From contig SLGL01000351.1 of the NCBI GenBank assembly GCA_007123785.1, forward strand, positions 1 to 13,882: a stretch of 13,882 bases of DNA, given 5' to 3'. The notes under the pieces are model-generated. The model was given only the letters and a program-made list of their open reading frames with translations. It did not search any database and was not told the origin of the DNA. The translations under genes and the position numbers were made by a program. This DNA comes from Balneolaceae bacterium. GTDB taxonomy: Bacteria > Bacteroidota > Rhodothermia > Balneolales > Balneolaceae. Of the stretch, positions 1 to 8,503 are shown piece by piece; position 1 is the stretch's first letter; each line of letters starts with the position of its first letter.

Positions 1-47
1 AGGTGACTGAATAAAACAACCTGAGCGTCCGAAAGGTCCAGACAGCT

Positions 48-259
48 TAGCCCGGATATCTCACAGTAATTTATTGATATATATTTATTTGAGATACATT
101 TTTTGTGTACTAAAAAGTTACAGGTGTATTTGCGACGAAATTTGTCCCTCAGCTGCGTTGAATATAAAATGACGTGCTCAACGTACTCAGGTACGTTTCC
201 GCTGCCATTTTATCTTCGCCTTGCTGAGAAAAAAAATTCTTGGTGAGATATCCGGGTTA
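48..259 (+). repeat. Palindromic element, copy A (212 bp, terminal inverted repeats)
   Basis: Both ends carry an inverted repeat: left 48-64 (TAGCCCGGATATCTCAC) matches the reverse complement of right 243-259 at 16 of 17 bases. The left part (65-130) is AT-rich and unpaired. The right part is a nested imperfect hairpin: GAAATTT 137-143 with AAATTC 234-239, CTCAGC 148-153 with GCTGAG 223-228, ATAAAATG 164-171 with CATTTTAT 206-213, and a central ACGTAC 181-186 / GTACGT 191-196 with a TCAG loop. A 28-nt core at 175-202 is identical to 9935-9962 in copy B, and the flanking GCTGCGTTG and CGCCTTGC blocks are also shared. There is no ORF inside. It could be a MITE-like non-autonomous element, a REP-like repeat or a structured RNA; the sequence alone does not decide. 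Both ends finish in TA, but no longer target duplication is visible. Confidence 0.8.
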
Positions 260-590
260 GTGAGGTATTTAAATGATTTTCAGTGAAGGTTTCTGTGAAA
301 ATGTGACTCTCAGGTCGCGGAACAAAGTACCTCATTTACCTTGTCCATTCCAAAAGCACTTTCCCATGCTTCAGGATTTCCGGGAGGTTTCAAATATTTA
401 ATGAATAATTCAAGATCTATCGACAGATTTTAAAAGAATTAGGCAAGAGAGGTCGCAATTCTGAAAACCGATTTAACTATCTACGTCAGCCAGGAAGTTT
501 TTATCAATTTCTCAAAAAATTAAACTTTTGAGTAGTCCCATATTCTTTTTCAGTTGTAGCTATAGTGTAAGCATCAATAAAAATGAAAGA
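260..590 (+). other. Gene-less leader upstream of FecR
   Basis: This stretch holds no intact gene on either strand. It contains a short inverted repeat, TGAGGTA 261-267 with TACCTCA 328-334, a possible minus-strand gene remnant (annotated separately), and an AT-rich segment from about 430 to 560 where the operon promoter should lie. TAAACTTTTG at 521-530 loosely resembles the Bacteroidota -7 element (TAnnTTTG) but has two extra bases, and I see no convincing TTTG partner upstream, so I do not call a promoter. Positions 1-47 show nothing I recognise. Confidence 0.5.
310..429 (-). pseudogene. Possible C-terminal remnant of an unidentified gene
   Basis: On the minus strand 39 codons are open from 429 down to a TGA at 310-312, preceded in frame by a TAA at 430-432 and with no usable start near that end. 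The translation is protein-like: a helix-like stretch, DLELFIKYLKPPGNPEAWES (20 residues), runs on through AFGMDKVNEVL to the stop. This reads like the tail of a soluble enzyme rather than random AT-rich translation. I do not recognise the family. A neighbouring minus frame is open just upstream (LRPLLPNSFK), which would fit a frameshifted continuation but is weak. It lies between the palindromic repeat and FecR, so a gene decayed after rearrangement is plausible. Chance remains a real alternative. Confidence 0.3.
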
Positions 591-1664
591 ATGAACAAAG
601 CACGATTACGGAATCTTTTAAATAAATATCTGAATAATGCTTGTACTGAGTCTGAGATGTCTGAGTTGCTGGAAATGTTCAAAAGAGCAGGGAATGAGGC
701 TGAGATAAAATCAATTCTAAGTGATTATTGGACAGATCTTTATGATGATTATGATCATAGAGCTGAGGAATTTTCTGAAAATCAAGATGAATGGTTTAAT
801 GAGATTTATTCGCAAGCTCTGCATCAAGAAGGAGGACTTGAGAGTGATAAACAGAATTCTGTAAAAAAGGAACACAGAATAAGATATTCCTATCAAAAGA
901 GATCTGCTGAATGGTTAAAAATTGTTGCAATTCTAATTCTGTCAGCGGCGATGACAATTCTTTATTTCAGCATAAATAAAAATGAAACAATTGATGAGGT
1001 TGCTTACGAACAGAAAATTTCGGGACCCGGCGAAAAAATCAGATTTACATTACCGGATGGCACCCAGGTTCACTTGAACTCAGAAAGCAAGCTTTTATAT
1101 ACAACTGATTTCAGTAATAATAACCGGGAAGTTCATTTAAGAGGTGAGGGATATTTCGTGGTAGCAAAGGATGAAGGACGTCCCTTTATGGTATATACTG
1201 AAGAAATTACCACAAAAGTTTTGGGTACATCCTTTAACGTTCGTTCCTACCCTGAAGATCAGCAAGTGAGCGTAGCAGTCACCACTGGGAAAGTATCTTT
1301 GTCAAAATCAGAAATTACTGATCATAACAGGCAAGTTGTACTTGAAGCGGACCAATGGGCAGATTACACCATTGATTCGCACAGTTTTCAAACCGGTAGT
1401 GGCGATGTATCCTATCTTACCGCCTGGAATGAAGGAGTATTGCTTTACCACGACAAGCAATTAAGTGATGTGGCAATACAGCTTGAACGATGGTATGGAG
1501 TTAGAATATCATTCGAAAATGAGGAATTAAAGGGATGTGTAATTCGGGGTGAACACAGAGATGAAACGTTAACAAATGTATTGAATGCAATTAGCTACGC
1601 ATTTGATTTAGAGTATCGCATCGAAGGAAGGGAGGTAGTGCTTAAAGGAGGGGGTTGCTATTAA
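591..1664 (+). CDS. FecR-family anti-sigma factor (transmembrane sensor)
   Basis: A 357-residue anti-sigma regulator predicted to sit in the inner membrane and relay a signal from an outer-membrane TonB transporter to an ECF sigma factor. The N-terminal cytoplasmic part (about 1-105, RLRNLLNKYLNNACTESE) fits the sigma-binding region. A single transmembrane segment follows at about 108-129 (WLKIVAILILSAAMTILYF). The periplasmic FecR domain covers about 142-240, with the typical GEKIRFTLPDGTQVHLNSES, LRGEGYFVV and VLGTSFNVRSY signatures. The C-terminal about 283-357 (LSDVAIQLERWYGVRISFEN) matches the DUF4974 module common in Bacteroidota FecR proteins. I chose ATG 591. The in-frame TTG at 528 would add 21 residues of unlikely sequence. 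It lies 56 bp before the SusC gene and is probably co-transcribed with it. The usual sigma gene is not directly upstream. Confidence 0.93.
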   Translation: MNKARLRNLLNKYLNNACTESEMSELLEMFKRAGNEAEIKSILSDYWTDLYDDYDHRAEEFSENQDEWFNEIYSQALHQEGGLESDKQNSVKKEHRIRYSYQKRSAEWLKIVAILILSAAMTILYFSINKNETIDEVAYEQKISGPGEKIRFTLPDGTQVHLNSESKLLYTTDFSNNNREVHLRGEGYFVVAKDEGRPFMVYTEEITTKVLGTSFNVRSYPEDQQVSVAVTTGKVSLSKSEITDHNRQVVLEADQWADYTIDSHSFQTGSGDVSYLTAWNEGVLLYHDKQLSDVAIQLERWYGVRISFENEELKGCVIRGEHRDETLTNVLNAISYAFDLEYRIEGREVVLKGGGCY

Positions 1665-1720
1665 CTAAACAAACTTAACAATCGGAATATATAAAAGAGA
1701 AAAATTTTATTGAAAAAAGC

Positions 1721-4700
1721 ATGACTTATAAACTAAAACTAACAACAATTATGGATAATAGCACAGATACGATAAAACGCTTTACCGGAAAATGGATGGT
1801 GGTGGTAATGATTTTTCTGTGTTCAGGAGCCTTTTTGCAGGTTCAGGGACAGCATGGAAAAGAAAATGTATTTTTGACAAATCATTTGCAGGAGGTTCAA
1901 AGCTTCCACGAAATTGAAGTAAATATCAATGTTGAAAAAGCTTCATTAACGGAAATTATTCAGTTGCTTGAACAGCAAATGGGTTTGCGTTTCATGTTTA
2001 ATAAAGACATTGTTGAAAAAAGCCTGCACAGGCTGGATTTACATTTTTCAGAGGCTAAAGCTGCAGATGTACTTTTGGAAATAGCCAGCCAGACAGGATT
2101 AACTTTCAGCCAGATCAACAGGATAATATCTGTAGGCGTTACCGATCTGAGGGATCCGGTAATGGAAGATATTATAGATGAAGACCAGGAAACGATAAGT
2201 GGAGCTGTAACTGATTCGCAAAGTGGCGAACCCCTTCCGGGTGTAAATATTGTAGTGGAAGGTACGACAATCGGCACCAGTACAAATACTGATGGTGAGT
2301 ATGAATTGTCTGTGCCGAGCTCAGATGTTGTTTTGGTTTTTTCCTATATCGGTTATACAACTCAACGCATAACAGTTGGTGATCAGCAAGTTATCGACGT
2401 GAGGCTCCAGCTGGATCTTGCGGGCATGGATGAAGTGGTTGTTGTTGGATATGGTTCCCAGCAGAGAAGGGATTTAACGGGATCCATCCGAAGTGTAAAC
2501 CTGGAAGATATGCCGCCTTCTGCAAATACGGACTTTATGCAGTCCCTGCGCGGATATGCAGCAGGTTTAAATATCACCGGAGGAGGTGGTGTTGCGGGTG
2601 ATGTACCGAGCTTTGAAATCAGAGGCCCAACTACCCTGTCGGCAAGTACACAGCCATTGATTGTACTTGACGGAGTGGTGTTTCAGGGTTCTATCAACGA
2701 CATTAATGTAAATGATATCGAACGGGTAGATGTTTTGCAGGATGCAAGTGCAGCGGCAGTTTATGGTGCAAGGGCTTCAAACGGTGTATTGCTTATAACT
2801 ACAAAAACTGGAAGAGGAGACAGGCCGAATTTAAGAGTCAGCAGTTTTGCCGGTTTCCAGACTCACTCCAATCATCCCGTTCGAATGATGAACGTAGATG
2901 AATATGCTACACGCTTGGTTGATTATAACTGGATGCAAAGTCTGTATAGCTGGTATGGGAGTAATCCAACCAGTCCTCAGGACAATGGTGGAAGGCCTGA
3001 ACGCCCCGATATAACGAATCCACAGGTGATAACAGGATTGCTGAAATCTCAGATGGAGGTGGAAAACTATTTGGCAGGAAATGAGGTAGACTGGTACGAT
3101 ATCGTAACACGCAGAGCAGCTATTCAAAATTATGATATCAGCCTTTCAGGTGCCGGAGAAAACTATAACTATTTTATATCCGGTTCGCATACAGACCAGG
3201 AAGGGGTATTGGTAAATGACCGATTTGCAAGAAATACGTTGCGCACCAGGGTTCAGACAAATGTAACGGATTGGTTGAGATTTGGAGTGAATTCATCCTA
3301 CTCAATCCGTGATCATTCAGGTGAAAGAGCAACATTACAGTATGCACGAAATGCTACCCCCTTAGCTAATGTCTATAATGAAGACGGTAGTTTGCCAATC
3401 GAATATAACAGTGAAATGCTCATGAGGCATCCACTGAGAAATACATTAGTAGATAATGAAGATTATAGCAGAAATTTTAACATCACTGGAAACCTGAATG
3501 TTGAAATACCTGTTGTTACCGGGCTAAGCTACGATTTTACCTATTCTCATACTTCACTTGGAAGAGAAAACAATACATTCATTCCAAGCCATGTATTTGA
3601 AGGGAGGGGGACCCGTGGAAGTGCCACTCTAAACAGTAACGAAGAAACAAACTGGTTGGTAAATAACATTATCAACTACAATAATGACCTGACCGAAGAT
3701 CATAGCGTGGATATAACGTTACTGCATACCCATGAACATCGGAAAGGTGATTTTTCAACAGCTTCCGCTACCCGGTTTGATAATCAGCTTCTTGGATTTA
3801 ATAACCTCGGATTTGGAGAAGAATCAACAATAAGTAATGGTGCCTGGGATGAGACCACGCTTGCCTACATGGGACGAGTTAATTATGGTTTTAAAAGGCG
3901 CTATTTGCTTACTGCAACGATCCGGCGAGACGGATATTCAGGCTTTGGACCCGATAATAAGTATGCTACATTTCGTTCCATGTCTGCTGCCTGGATAGCT
4001 ACGGATGAGGCATTTATGGACCCTGTCAGCAACTGGATGGACTTGCTTAAACTGAGGCTTTCTGTAGGCGAAAACGGTAATCAGGGGATTGGGAGGTATT
4101 CAAGTCTGGCCAGAATGAACATGTCGAAATATGTTTATGGTGGCAGTGAAGCTGTGGGTGTTATTCCTTCTACCTTAGGTAATGCTTCCCTGGGATGGGA
4201 AACCACAACTCAGTATAATATTGGAATTGACTATGCACTTTTGGGACACAGGATTTCAGGTTCTGTTGATGTATATACATCCCAAACTGATGATGTGCTT
4301 GTTAGCAGATCATTACCAGGTGCAACCGGTTATACTAATGTATGGACAAATATTGGAGGAGTTGCCAACAAAGGGATTGAACTGGAGCTTTCCACGGTAA
4401 ATGTAGAGAGCCGATTACGATGGGAAAGCAGGTTTATCTTTTCGTTGAACAGAGATGAAATCACTGATTTATATGGAGACGGCAGAGATGATCTCGGAAA
4501 CTCATGGTTTATTGGCCGGCCAATAAGTGCTATTTATGATTATGAACGTACCGGAGGAGTCTGGACCGAAGAAGAATTGTTCAGCGGTCAAATCCATCAG
4601 GGATTTTATCCCGGCCAGTTCAGGCTCAGAGATTTTAATGGGGACGGCAGAATCAGTCCGGATGAAGATCGGACGATTGTAGGATATGCAACTCCCAACT

Positions 4701-5161
4701 ATCGCTTCAGCATAGGAAATACACTGTCATACAGAAACTTTAATCTGTCATTCCTGCTCAACTCCATTCAGGGTGGAAATGGATACTTTATTCAAAGTAA
4801 CCGGCAATTTCTGGAAGCTACTTCTGCATTCGATTATGCAAACAGAATGAACCAGCCTGCTATTCGCCAAAACTGGATTCCCGGAAGTGGTGTAGATAAT
4901 GCACCTGCTATTTACAATTATCCAACCTATGAGTCTGGAAATTATCAAGACAGAAGTTTTATAAGATTAGAGGATGTGACCCTCTCTTATACGTTTGGCA
5001 GCGATATACTGAGTGTTGTGGGTGTACGAGGTTTACAGGTGTATGTGAACGGAAAAAACCTTTACACATGGACCAAATGGGAAGGATATGACCCTGAAAT
5101 AGCAAACTTTCAGACTCCGATGATGAGAGTAATTACCGGAGGCTTCAGATTAGATATTTAA
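1721..5161 (+). CDS. SusC/RagA-family TonB-dependent outer-membrane transporter with STN signalling domain
   Basis: A TonB-dependent outer-membrane importer that pairs with the SusD lipoprotein to take up oligomeric or complex nutrients. Domain order: signal peptide (hydrophobic WMVVVMIFLCSGAFL near residues 25-39); STN domain at about 70-137, the periplasmic module that contacts FecR; carboxypeptidase-regulatory-like domain at about 159-231 (GEPLPGVNIVVEGT, GEYELSV, FSYIGY); the SusC signature MDEVVVVGYG at 236-245; plug at about 250-365 (PLIVLDGVVF, DIERVDVLQDASAAAVYGAR, NGVLLITTK); then a long beta-barrel with the late DFNGDGRISPDEDRTIVGYA segment near 971 and C-terminal GGFRLDI. Its 1146 residues are normal for an STN-containing SusC. 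ATG 1751 is an alternative start that still retains the signal peptide. FecR precedes it and SusD follows at 52 bp, so one regulated operon is likely. The substrate is unknown. Confidence 0.96.
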   Translation: MTYKLKLTTIMDNSTDTIKRFTGKWMVVVMIFLCSGAFLQVQGQHGKENVFLTNHLQEVQSFHEIEVNINVEKASLTEIIQLLEQQMGLRFMFNKDIVEKSLHRLDLHFSEAKAADVLLEIASQTGLTFSQINRIISVGVTDLRDPVMEDIIDEDQETISGAVTDSQSGEPLPGVNIVVEGTTIGTSTNTDGEYELSVPSSDVVLVFSYIGYTTQRITVGDQQVIDVRLQLDLAGMDEVVVVGYGSQQRRDLTGSIRSVNLEDMPPSANTDFMQSLRGYAAGLNITGGGGVAGDVPSFEIRGPTTLSASTQPLIVLDGVVFQGSINDINVNDIERVDVLQDASAAAVYGARASNGVLLITTKTGRGDRPNLRVSSFAGFQTHSNHPVRMMNVDEYATRLVDYNWMQSLYSWYGSNPTSPQDNGGRPERPDITNPQVITGLLKSQMEVENYLAGNEVDWYDIVTRRAAIQNYDISLSGAGENYNYFISGSHTDQEGVLVNDRFARNTLRTRVQTNVTDWLRFGVNSSYSIRDHSGERATLQYARNATPLANVYNEDGSLPIEYNSEMLMRHPLRNTLVDNEDYSRNFNITGNLNVEIPVVTGLSYDFTYSHTSLGRENNTFIPSHVFEGRGTRGSATLNSNEETNWLVNNIINYNNDLTEDHSVDITLLHTHEHRKGDFSTASATRFDNQLLGFNNLGFGEESTISNGAWDETTLAYMGRVNYGFKRRYLLTATIRRDGYSGFGPDNKYATFRSMSAAWIATDEAFMDPVSNWMDLLKLRLSVGENGNQGIGRYSSLARMNMSKYVYGGSEAVGVIPSTLGNASLGWETTTQYNIGIDYALLGHRISGSVDVYTSQTDDVLVSRSLPGATGYTNVWTNIGGVANKGIELELSTVNVESRLRWESRFIFSLNRDEITDLYGDGRDDLGNSWFIGRPISAIYDYERTGGVWTEEELFSGQIHQGFYPGQFRLRDFNGDGRISPDEDRTIVGYATPNYRFSIGNTLSYRNFNLSFLLNSIQGGNGYFIQSNRQFLEATSAFDYANRMNQPAIRQNWIPGSGVDNAPAIYNYPTYESGNYQDRSFIRLEDVTLSYTFGSDILSVVGVRGLQVYVNGKNLYTWTKWEGYDPEIANFQTPMMRVITGGFRLDI

Positions 5162-5213
5162 TCTTAAGGACGCGATGATTCTCAACAAAATTAACCTCAA
5201 GAATAATAATGTG

Positions 5214-6884
5214 ATGAAAAAAATAATATTTGTATTGCCACTGTTGATTGCAGGGCTGATGCTCCTGTCCGCCTGTGAGGATAACCCACTCAGGGAAACA
5301 CCAAGAGATTTTCTCACGCCGGATAATGCTTACAATAGCATTGAAGGAATTGAACAGGGTATAACCGGAATTTATGTAAGTATGCGGTTGAACTGGTACA
5401 GAAATGGAGGTGCTCAATCGTACGGTCTGTTCGGAATAGGTACAGATGTAAGTTATGATGGTGAAAACCCTGGTGGTCAGAGATTTATGACCAATTATGA
5501 AACAACAGTTACTCCTCAGTTTGGTGTGATTGAATCGTGGTGGAGATTTCTTTATGGGCATATTCAGCAGTCGAATCTGTTGATCCGTTCCATTGAAAAT
5601 TTTGATGAATGGAACAGCGAAGACCAAAAAAGAAGATATCTGGCCGAGGCAAGATTCTTCAGAGCATGGTCACACCGAATGGCCGTTACACTCTGGGGCG
5701 ATGTTCCTCTTGTAACCGAAGTTATTGATTATGCAAAAGTGGATTTTGTACGAACTCCGAAAGAGCAGGTTTACGATCAAATCGTGGAAGACCTTTTGTA
5801 CGCTGCTGAGAATTTGCCGGTACCAGGAAGCGAATCTGCACCTGGCAGAATTACCCAGGGTGCTGCATTGCACCTTTTGACAGAAGTTTATCTTGCTATT
5901 GGTGAAGATCAATTGGCAGTAAACGCTTCCTCAAGGGTGATTCAGGATTATGGCTATGCATTGATGACAGAACGTTTTGGTGCCCAGACGGATGTTTTCG
6001 GATCGGGCGATGTGTATTATGACCTGTTCCGGTATGACAACCAAAATCCGCCGGGAAACACAGAAGCGATTTGGGTGATACAGTTTGAACCAAATGTGGA
6101 AGGGGGAAGCAATAATTACTGGGCAGGTATTTTTGGCCCAAGATATTTTAGCTGGGGGAATACTCCAGATGGTTTCTCGGCATTTCACAATACGTTTTCA
6201 GACACACTTGGACGTCCGGTATCCCGGAACAGAGGAACCGACCTGGTCCATTATCATGTTTGGGAAAGTGATTGGGACACTGATATCAGAAATGCCCCTC
6301 ACAATATAAAAAGGGACTTTTATTTTGAGAATCCAGCCTCTGAATTTCATGCACAGCGAATCTCAACTGACCTATATGATTATTCTACCGGACAAAGAAG
6401 TTTGTCGAGAGATACAACCAATTATATATTTCCTTATTTCATGAAAACATTCGAACCTGTGGTTGAGGTTCGGGACAAGGGAGCGTCTCCTTCTACCGGG
6501 GCCATTCACACAGGTTTCTATGCAATGCGCCTTGCTGAAACCTATCTTCTGCGTGCCGAAGCGTATGTGAATTTGGGCAATCATGCACTGGCCGCGGAGG
6601 ATATTAATGTTGTGAGAAACAGGGCTAACGCCACTCCGGTTTCTCCGGGTGATGTGGATATCGATTACATACTGGATGAACGAATCCGGGAGTTGTATGC
6701 CGAAGAGATGAGATTAATTACGCTAATGCGAATGGATAAACTGATTGATCGTACCCGAAGATACCATGATAATCCGTTTCAGCCGGGTGCTAATATTCAG
6801 GAACACAACAGGCTGTTTCCAATTCCTCAAAGTCAGATAGATTTGAACCGGGATGCAGACTTTCAACAAAATCCCGGGTATTAA
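5214..6884 (+). CDS. SusD/RagB-family nutrient-binding outer-membrane lipoprotein
   Basis: A 556-residue surface lipoprotein that forms the lid of the SusC channel and binds the substrate outside the cell. The start at ATG 5214 gives a clean lipoprotein signal, MKKIIFVLPLLIAGLMLLSA before Cys21 (lipobox LSAC). The in-frame ATG at 5175 would put 13 polar residues in front, so I reject it. After Cys21 come acidic residues (EDN), compatible with Bacteroidota surface export. SusD hallmarks: DFLTPDNAYNSIEGIEQGIT near the N-terminus, the strongly typical AEARFFRAWSHRMAVTLWGD from about 144, and the C-terminal TPR-like MRLAETYLLRAEAYVNLG at about 438-455, followed by NVVRNRAN and LDERIRELYAEEMRL. 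The length fits the family. The surface-exposed middle is not assignable to a substrate class by eye. Confidence 0.95.
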   Translation: MKKIIFVLPLLIAGLMLLSACEDNPLRETPRDFLTPDNAYNSIEGIEQGITGIYVSMRLNWYRNGGAQSYGLFGIGTDVSYDGENPGGQRFMTNYETTVTPQFGVIESWWRFLYGHIQQSNLLIRSIENFDEWNSEDQKRRYLAEARFFRAWSHRMAVTLWGDVPLVTEVIDYAKVDFVRTPKEQVYDQIVEDLLYAAENLPVPGSESAPGRITQGAALHLLTEVYLAIGEDQLAVNASSRVIQDYGYALMTERFGAQTDVFGSGDVYYDLFRYDNQNPPGNTEAIWVIQFEPNVEGGSNNYWAGIFGPRYFSWGNTPDGFSAFHNTFSDTLGRPVSRNRGTDLVHYHVWESDWDTDIRNAPHNIKRDFYFENPASEFHAQRISTDLYDYSTGQRSLSRDTTNYIFPYFMKTFEPVVEVRDKGASPSTGAIHTGFYAMRLAETYLLRAEAYVNLGNHALAAEDINVVRNRANATPVSPGDVDIDYILDERIRELYAEEMRLITLMRMDKLIDRTRRYHDNPFQPGANIQEHNRLFPIPQSQIDLNRDADFQQNPGY

Positions 6885-6932
6885 ACAATCAGTGAATACG
6901 GCAGAAATATTATATGCAGATAATGCATTGTA

Positions 6933-6950
6933 TAATTAAAATTTTAATTA
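6933..6950. repeat. 18-bp perfect AT palindrome between SusD and Gfo/Idh gene
   Basis: TAATTAAAATTTTAATTA is a perfect palindrome centred between 6941 and 6942, about 50 bp after the SusD stop and 43 bp before the next start. It could be a weak hairpin, a protein-binding site or a chance product of AT-rich DNA. It lacks the GC stem of a terminator. Confidence 0.4.
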
Positions 6951-6992
6951 GCTTGAATTCATAACGAAGACAAGCAATCTAAAAACGTAGCT

Positions 6993-8315
6993 ATGACAGA
7001 TTCAATGGACCGCCGGAAGTTTATAAAAATGACAAGTGCAGCAAGTCTGGGTATAGGAGTATTGGCAAGTGCTCCTGCTGTTGCAAGAAGCGCTTCAGCT
7101 CCCAGTGACAGAATAAATGTAGCTGTGATGGGAACGAACAGCCGTGGCCTTTCTCATGTACGAGGGTTTGCAAACCTGCCTAATGTTGAAGTTACATATA
7201 TATGTGACATAGACGATGAAGCTATACAAAAAGGAATAGATGCAGCAAAAGAAGCCGGCCAGGAAAACGAGCCGAAAGGAGTCAAAGACTTCCGAAGGGC
7301 ACTTGAAGACGATTCGGTGGATGCGATTTCTATGGCATTACCGATTCACTGGCATGCTCCTGCTTCTATTCTCGCCCTGAAAGCAGGCAAGCATGTATAT
7401 GTCGAAAAGCCATGCAGCCATAATGCACGGGAAGGTGAACTACTGGTTGCGGCGGCTAAAAAATATGGTAAAATTGTGCAGATGGGTAACCAGCGTCGAT
7501 CGTTTGGGAATGTAATCGATGCGTTGCACTTGCTGGATGACGGAATTATCGGCCGCCCCTATTATGCCCGGTGCTGGTACGCGACAGGCCGCGGATCCAT
7601 CGGTTATGGTAAAGTTGGCGGAAATCCCCCTTCCAACATCGATTATGAACTCTGGCAGGGGCCGGCCCCAAGGCTTCCTTTCAATGAGAATTTTGTTCAT
7701 TATAGCTGGCACTGGTTCTGGCACTGGGGCGGAGGTGAACTGGCGAATAACGGTATTCATTTCCTTGATCTTGGACGTTTGGGCCTCGGCGTTAATTATC
7801 CGGTGCGTGTTTCATCCAGCGGAGGGCGCTACCATTTTAATGACGAGCAGGAAACACCGGATACCCAAATCGTAACTTATGACTTTCCGGAAGGCAAATC
7901 GATGACTTGGGAAGCGATGAGCAGTAACAGAGGTGGTATCAATGGTCAGGCTACAGGTGTTACCATTCACGGTGATAATGGATACATGTCGATCAATGGA
8001 AATCAGTACACGGTTTTTGACAGCGGGAACGATGTGGTAAGAGATTCCGATAACGATGAGCCGGTAACAAGTCAGAATGATGGTGTCGATCATTTCGGAG
8101 ATTTTATCAATGGCATTCGAAATGGCAGTACACCCCGCTCAGATATTGAAGATGCTAATAAAAGCGTCCACCTTTGCCATTTAGGAAATATTGCTCATAG
8201 GGCACAGCGGCTGATCCAATGTGATCCGCACAATGGCCGAATTGTTGGTGACAGTGATGCCGTTAGCAAATACTGGAGCAGAACCTACGAGCCGGGATGG
8301 GAGCCATCTGTGTAG
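6993..8315 (+). CDS. Tat-exported Gfo/Idh/MocA-family oxidoreductase (440 aa)
   Basis: A secreted NAD(P)-dependent oxidoreductase of the glucose-fructose oxidoreductase/inositol dehydrogenase/MocA type. The N-terminus has a twin-arginine signal (MDRRKFIKMTSAASLGIG), so it is probably folded with cofactor before export. A Rossmann fold follows: VAVMGTNSRG with the nucleotide-binding loop G47-T-N-S-R-G52, an acidic CDIDDEA after the next strand, and the family's EKP motif at 138-140 (VEKPCSHN), whose Lys is the expected catalytic/cofactor contact. GIHFLDLG (His256, Asp259) fits the GxHxxD catalytic pattern of the family. The C-terminal half is the alpha/beta substrate domain. Some relatives oxidise the C3 hydroxyl of glycosides and others are GH109-type NAD-dependent glycosidases; the sequence does not let me choose. 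It follows SusD by 108 bp, probably in the same transcript. ATG 7005 is an alternative start that keeps the RR motif. Confidence 0.9.
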   Translation: MTDSMDRRKFIKMTSAASLGIGVLASAPAVARSASAPSDRINVAVMGTNSRGLSHVRGFANLPNVEVTYICDIDDEAIQKGIDAAKEAGQENEPKGVKDFRRALEDDSVDAISMALPIHWHAPASILALKAGKHVYVEKPCSHNAREGELLVAAAKKYGKIVQMGNQRRSFGNVIDALHLLDDGIIGRPYYARCWYATGRGSIGYGKVGGNPPSNIDYELWQGPAPRLPFNENFVHYSWHWFWHWGGGELANNGIHFLDLGRLGLGVNYPVRVSSSGGRYHFNDEQETPDTQIVTYDFPEGKSMTWEAMSSNRGGINGQATGVTIHGDNGYMSINGNQYTVFDSGNDVVRDSDNDEPVTSQNDGVDHFGDFINGIRNGSTPRSDIEDANKSVHLCHLGNIAHRAQRLIQCDPHNGRIVGDSDAVSKYWSRTYEPGWEPSV

Positions 8316-8327
8316 AGTGGATACGCT

Positions 8328-8394
8328 AAACCTGTCAGGTTTTCAGCATGAAAAGTTGGCTCTGAATTCAACGTTCATAAAACCTGACAGGTTT
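8328..8394. repeat. Long hairpin: 16-bp perfect inverted repeat plus inner stem
   Basis: AAACCTGTCAGGTTTT (8328-8343) is the exact reverse complement of 8379-8394. Inside it a second stem forms between ATGAAAAGTTG (8348-8358) and CAACGTTCAT (8369-8378), leaving a 10-nt loop. Each 16-mer arm is itself nearly palindromic (AACCTG-T-CAGGTT). It starts 12 bp after the stop of the first oxidoreductase and is followed by ATTTTC and AT-rich sequence, so it could act as a bidirectional transcription terminator or an mRNA-processing/stabilising hairpin. From memory, CCTGACAGG-type palindromes recur between genes in Bacteroidota; I cannot verify that here. Confidence 0.75.
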
Positions 8395-8503
8395 ATTTTC
8401 ATTAGGTATTGTTTTATTTACTTAACAACTAACCTTATTTAAAAAAAATCCTCATTTGTTTAATCAAAAAGTTAAACGATAACAACTTATTCTATATAAT
8501 TTT

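Noticed and set aside
528..590. TTG start at 528 extending FecR by 21 residues
   Set aside because: The extension (MSSPIFFFSCSYSVS) is not like FecR N-termini; ATG 591 starts directly at the sigma-binding region.
5145..5627. 160-codon open frame on the minus strand across the SusD start
   Set aside because: It is a shadow of the strong SusC/SusD coding on the + strand and has no recognisable motifs.
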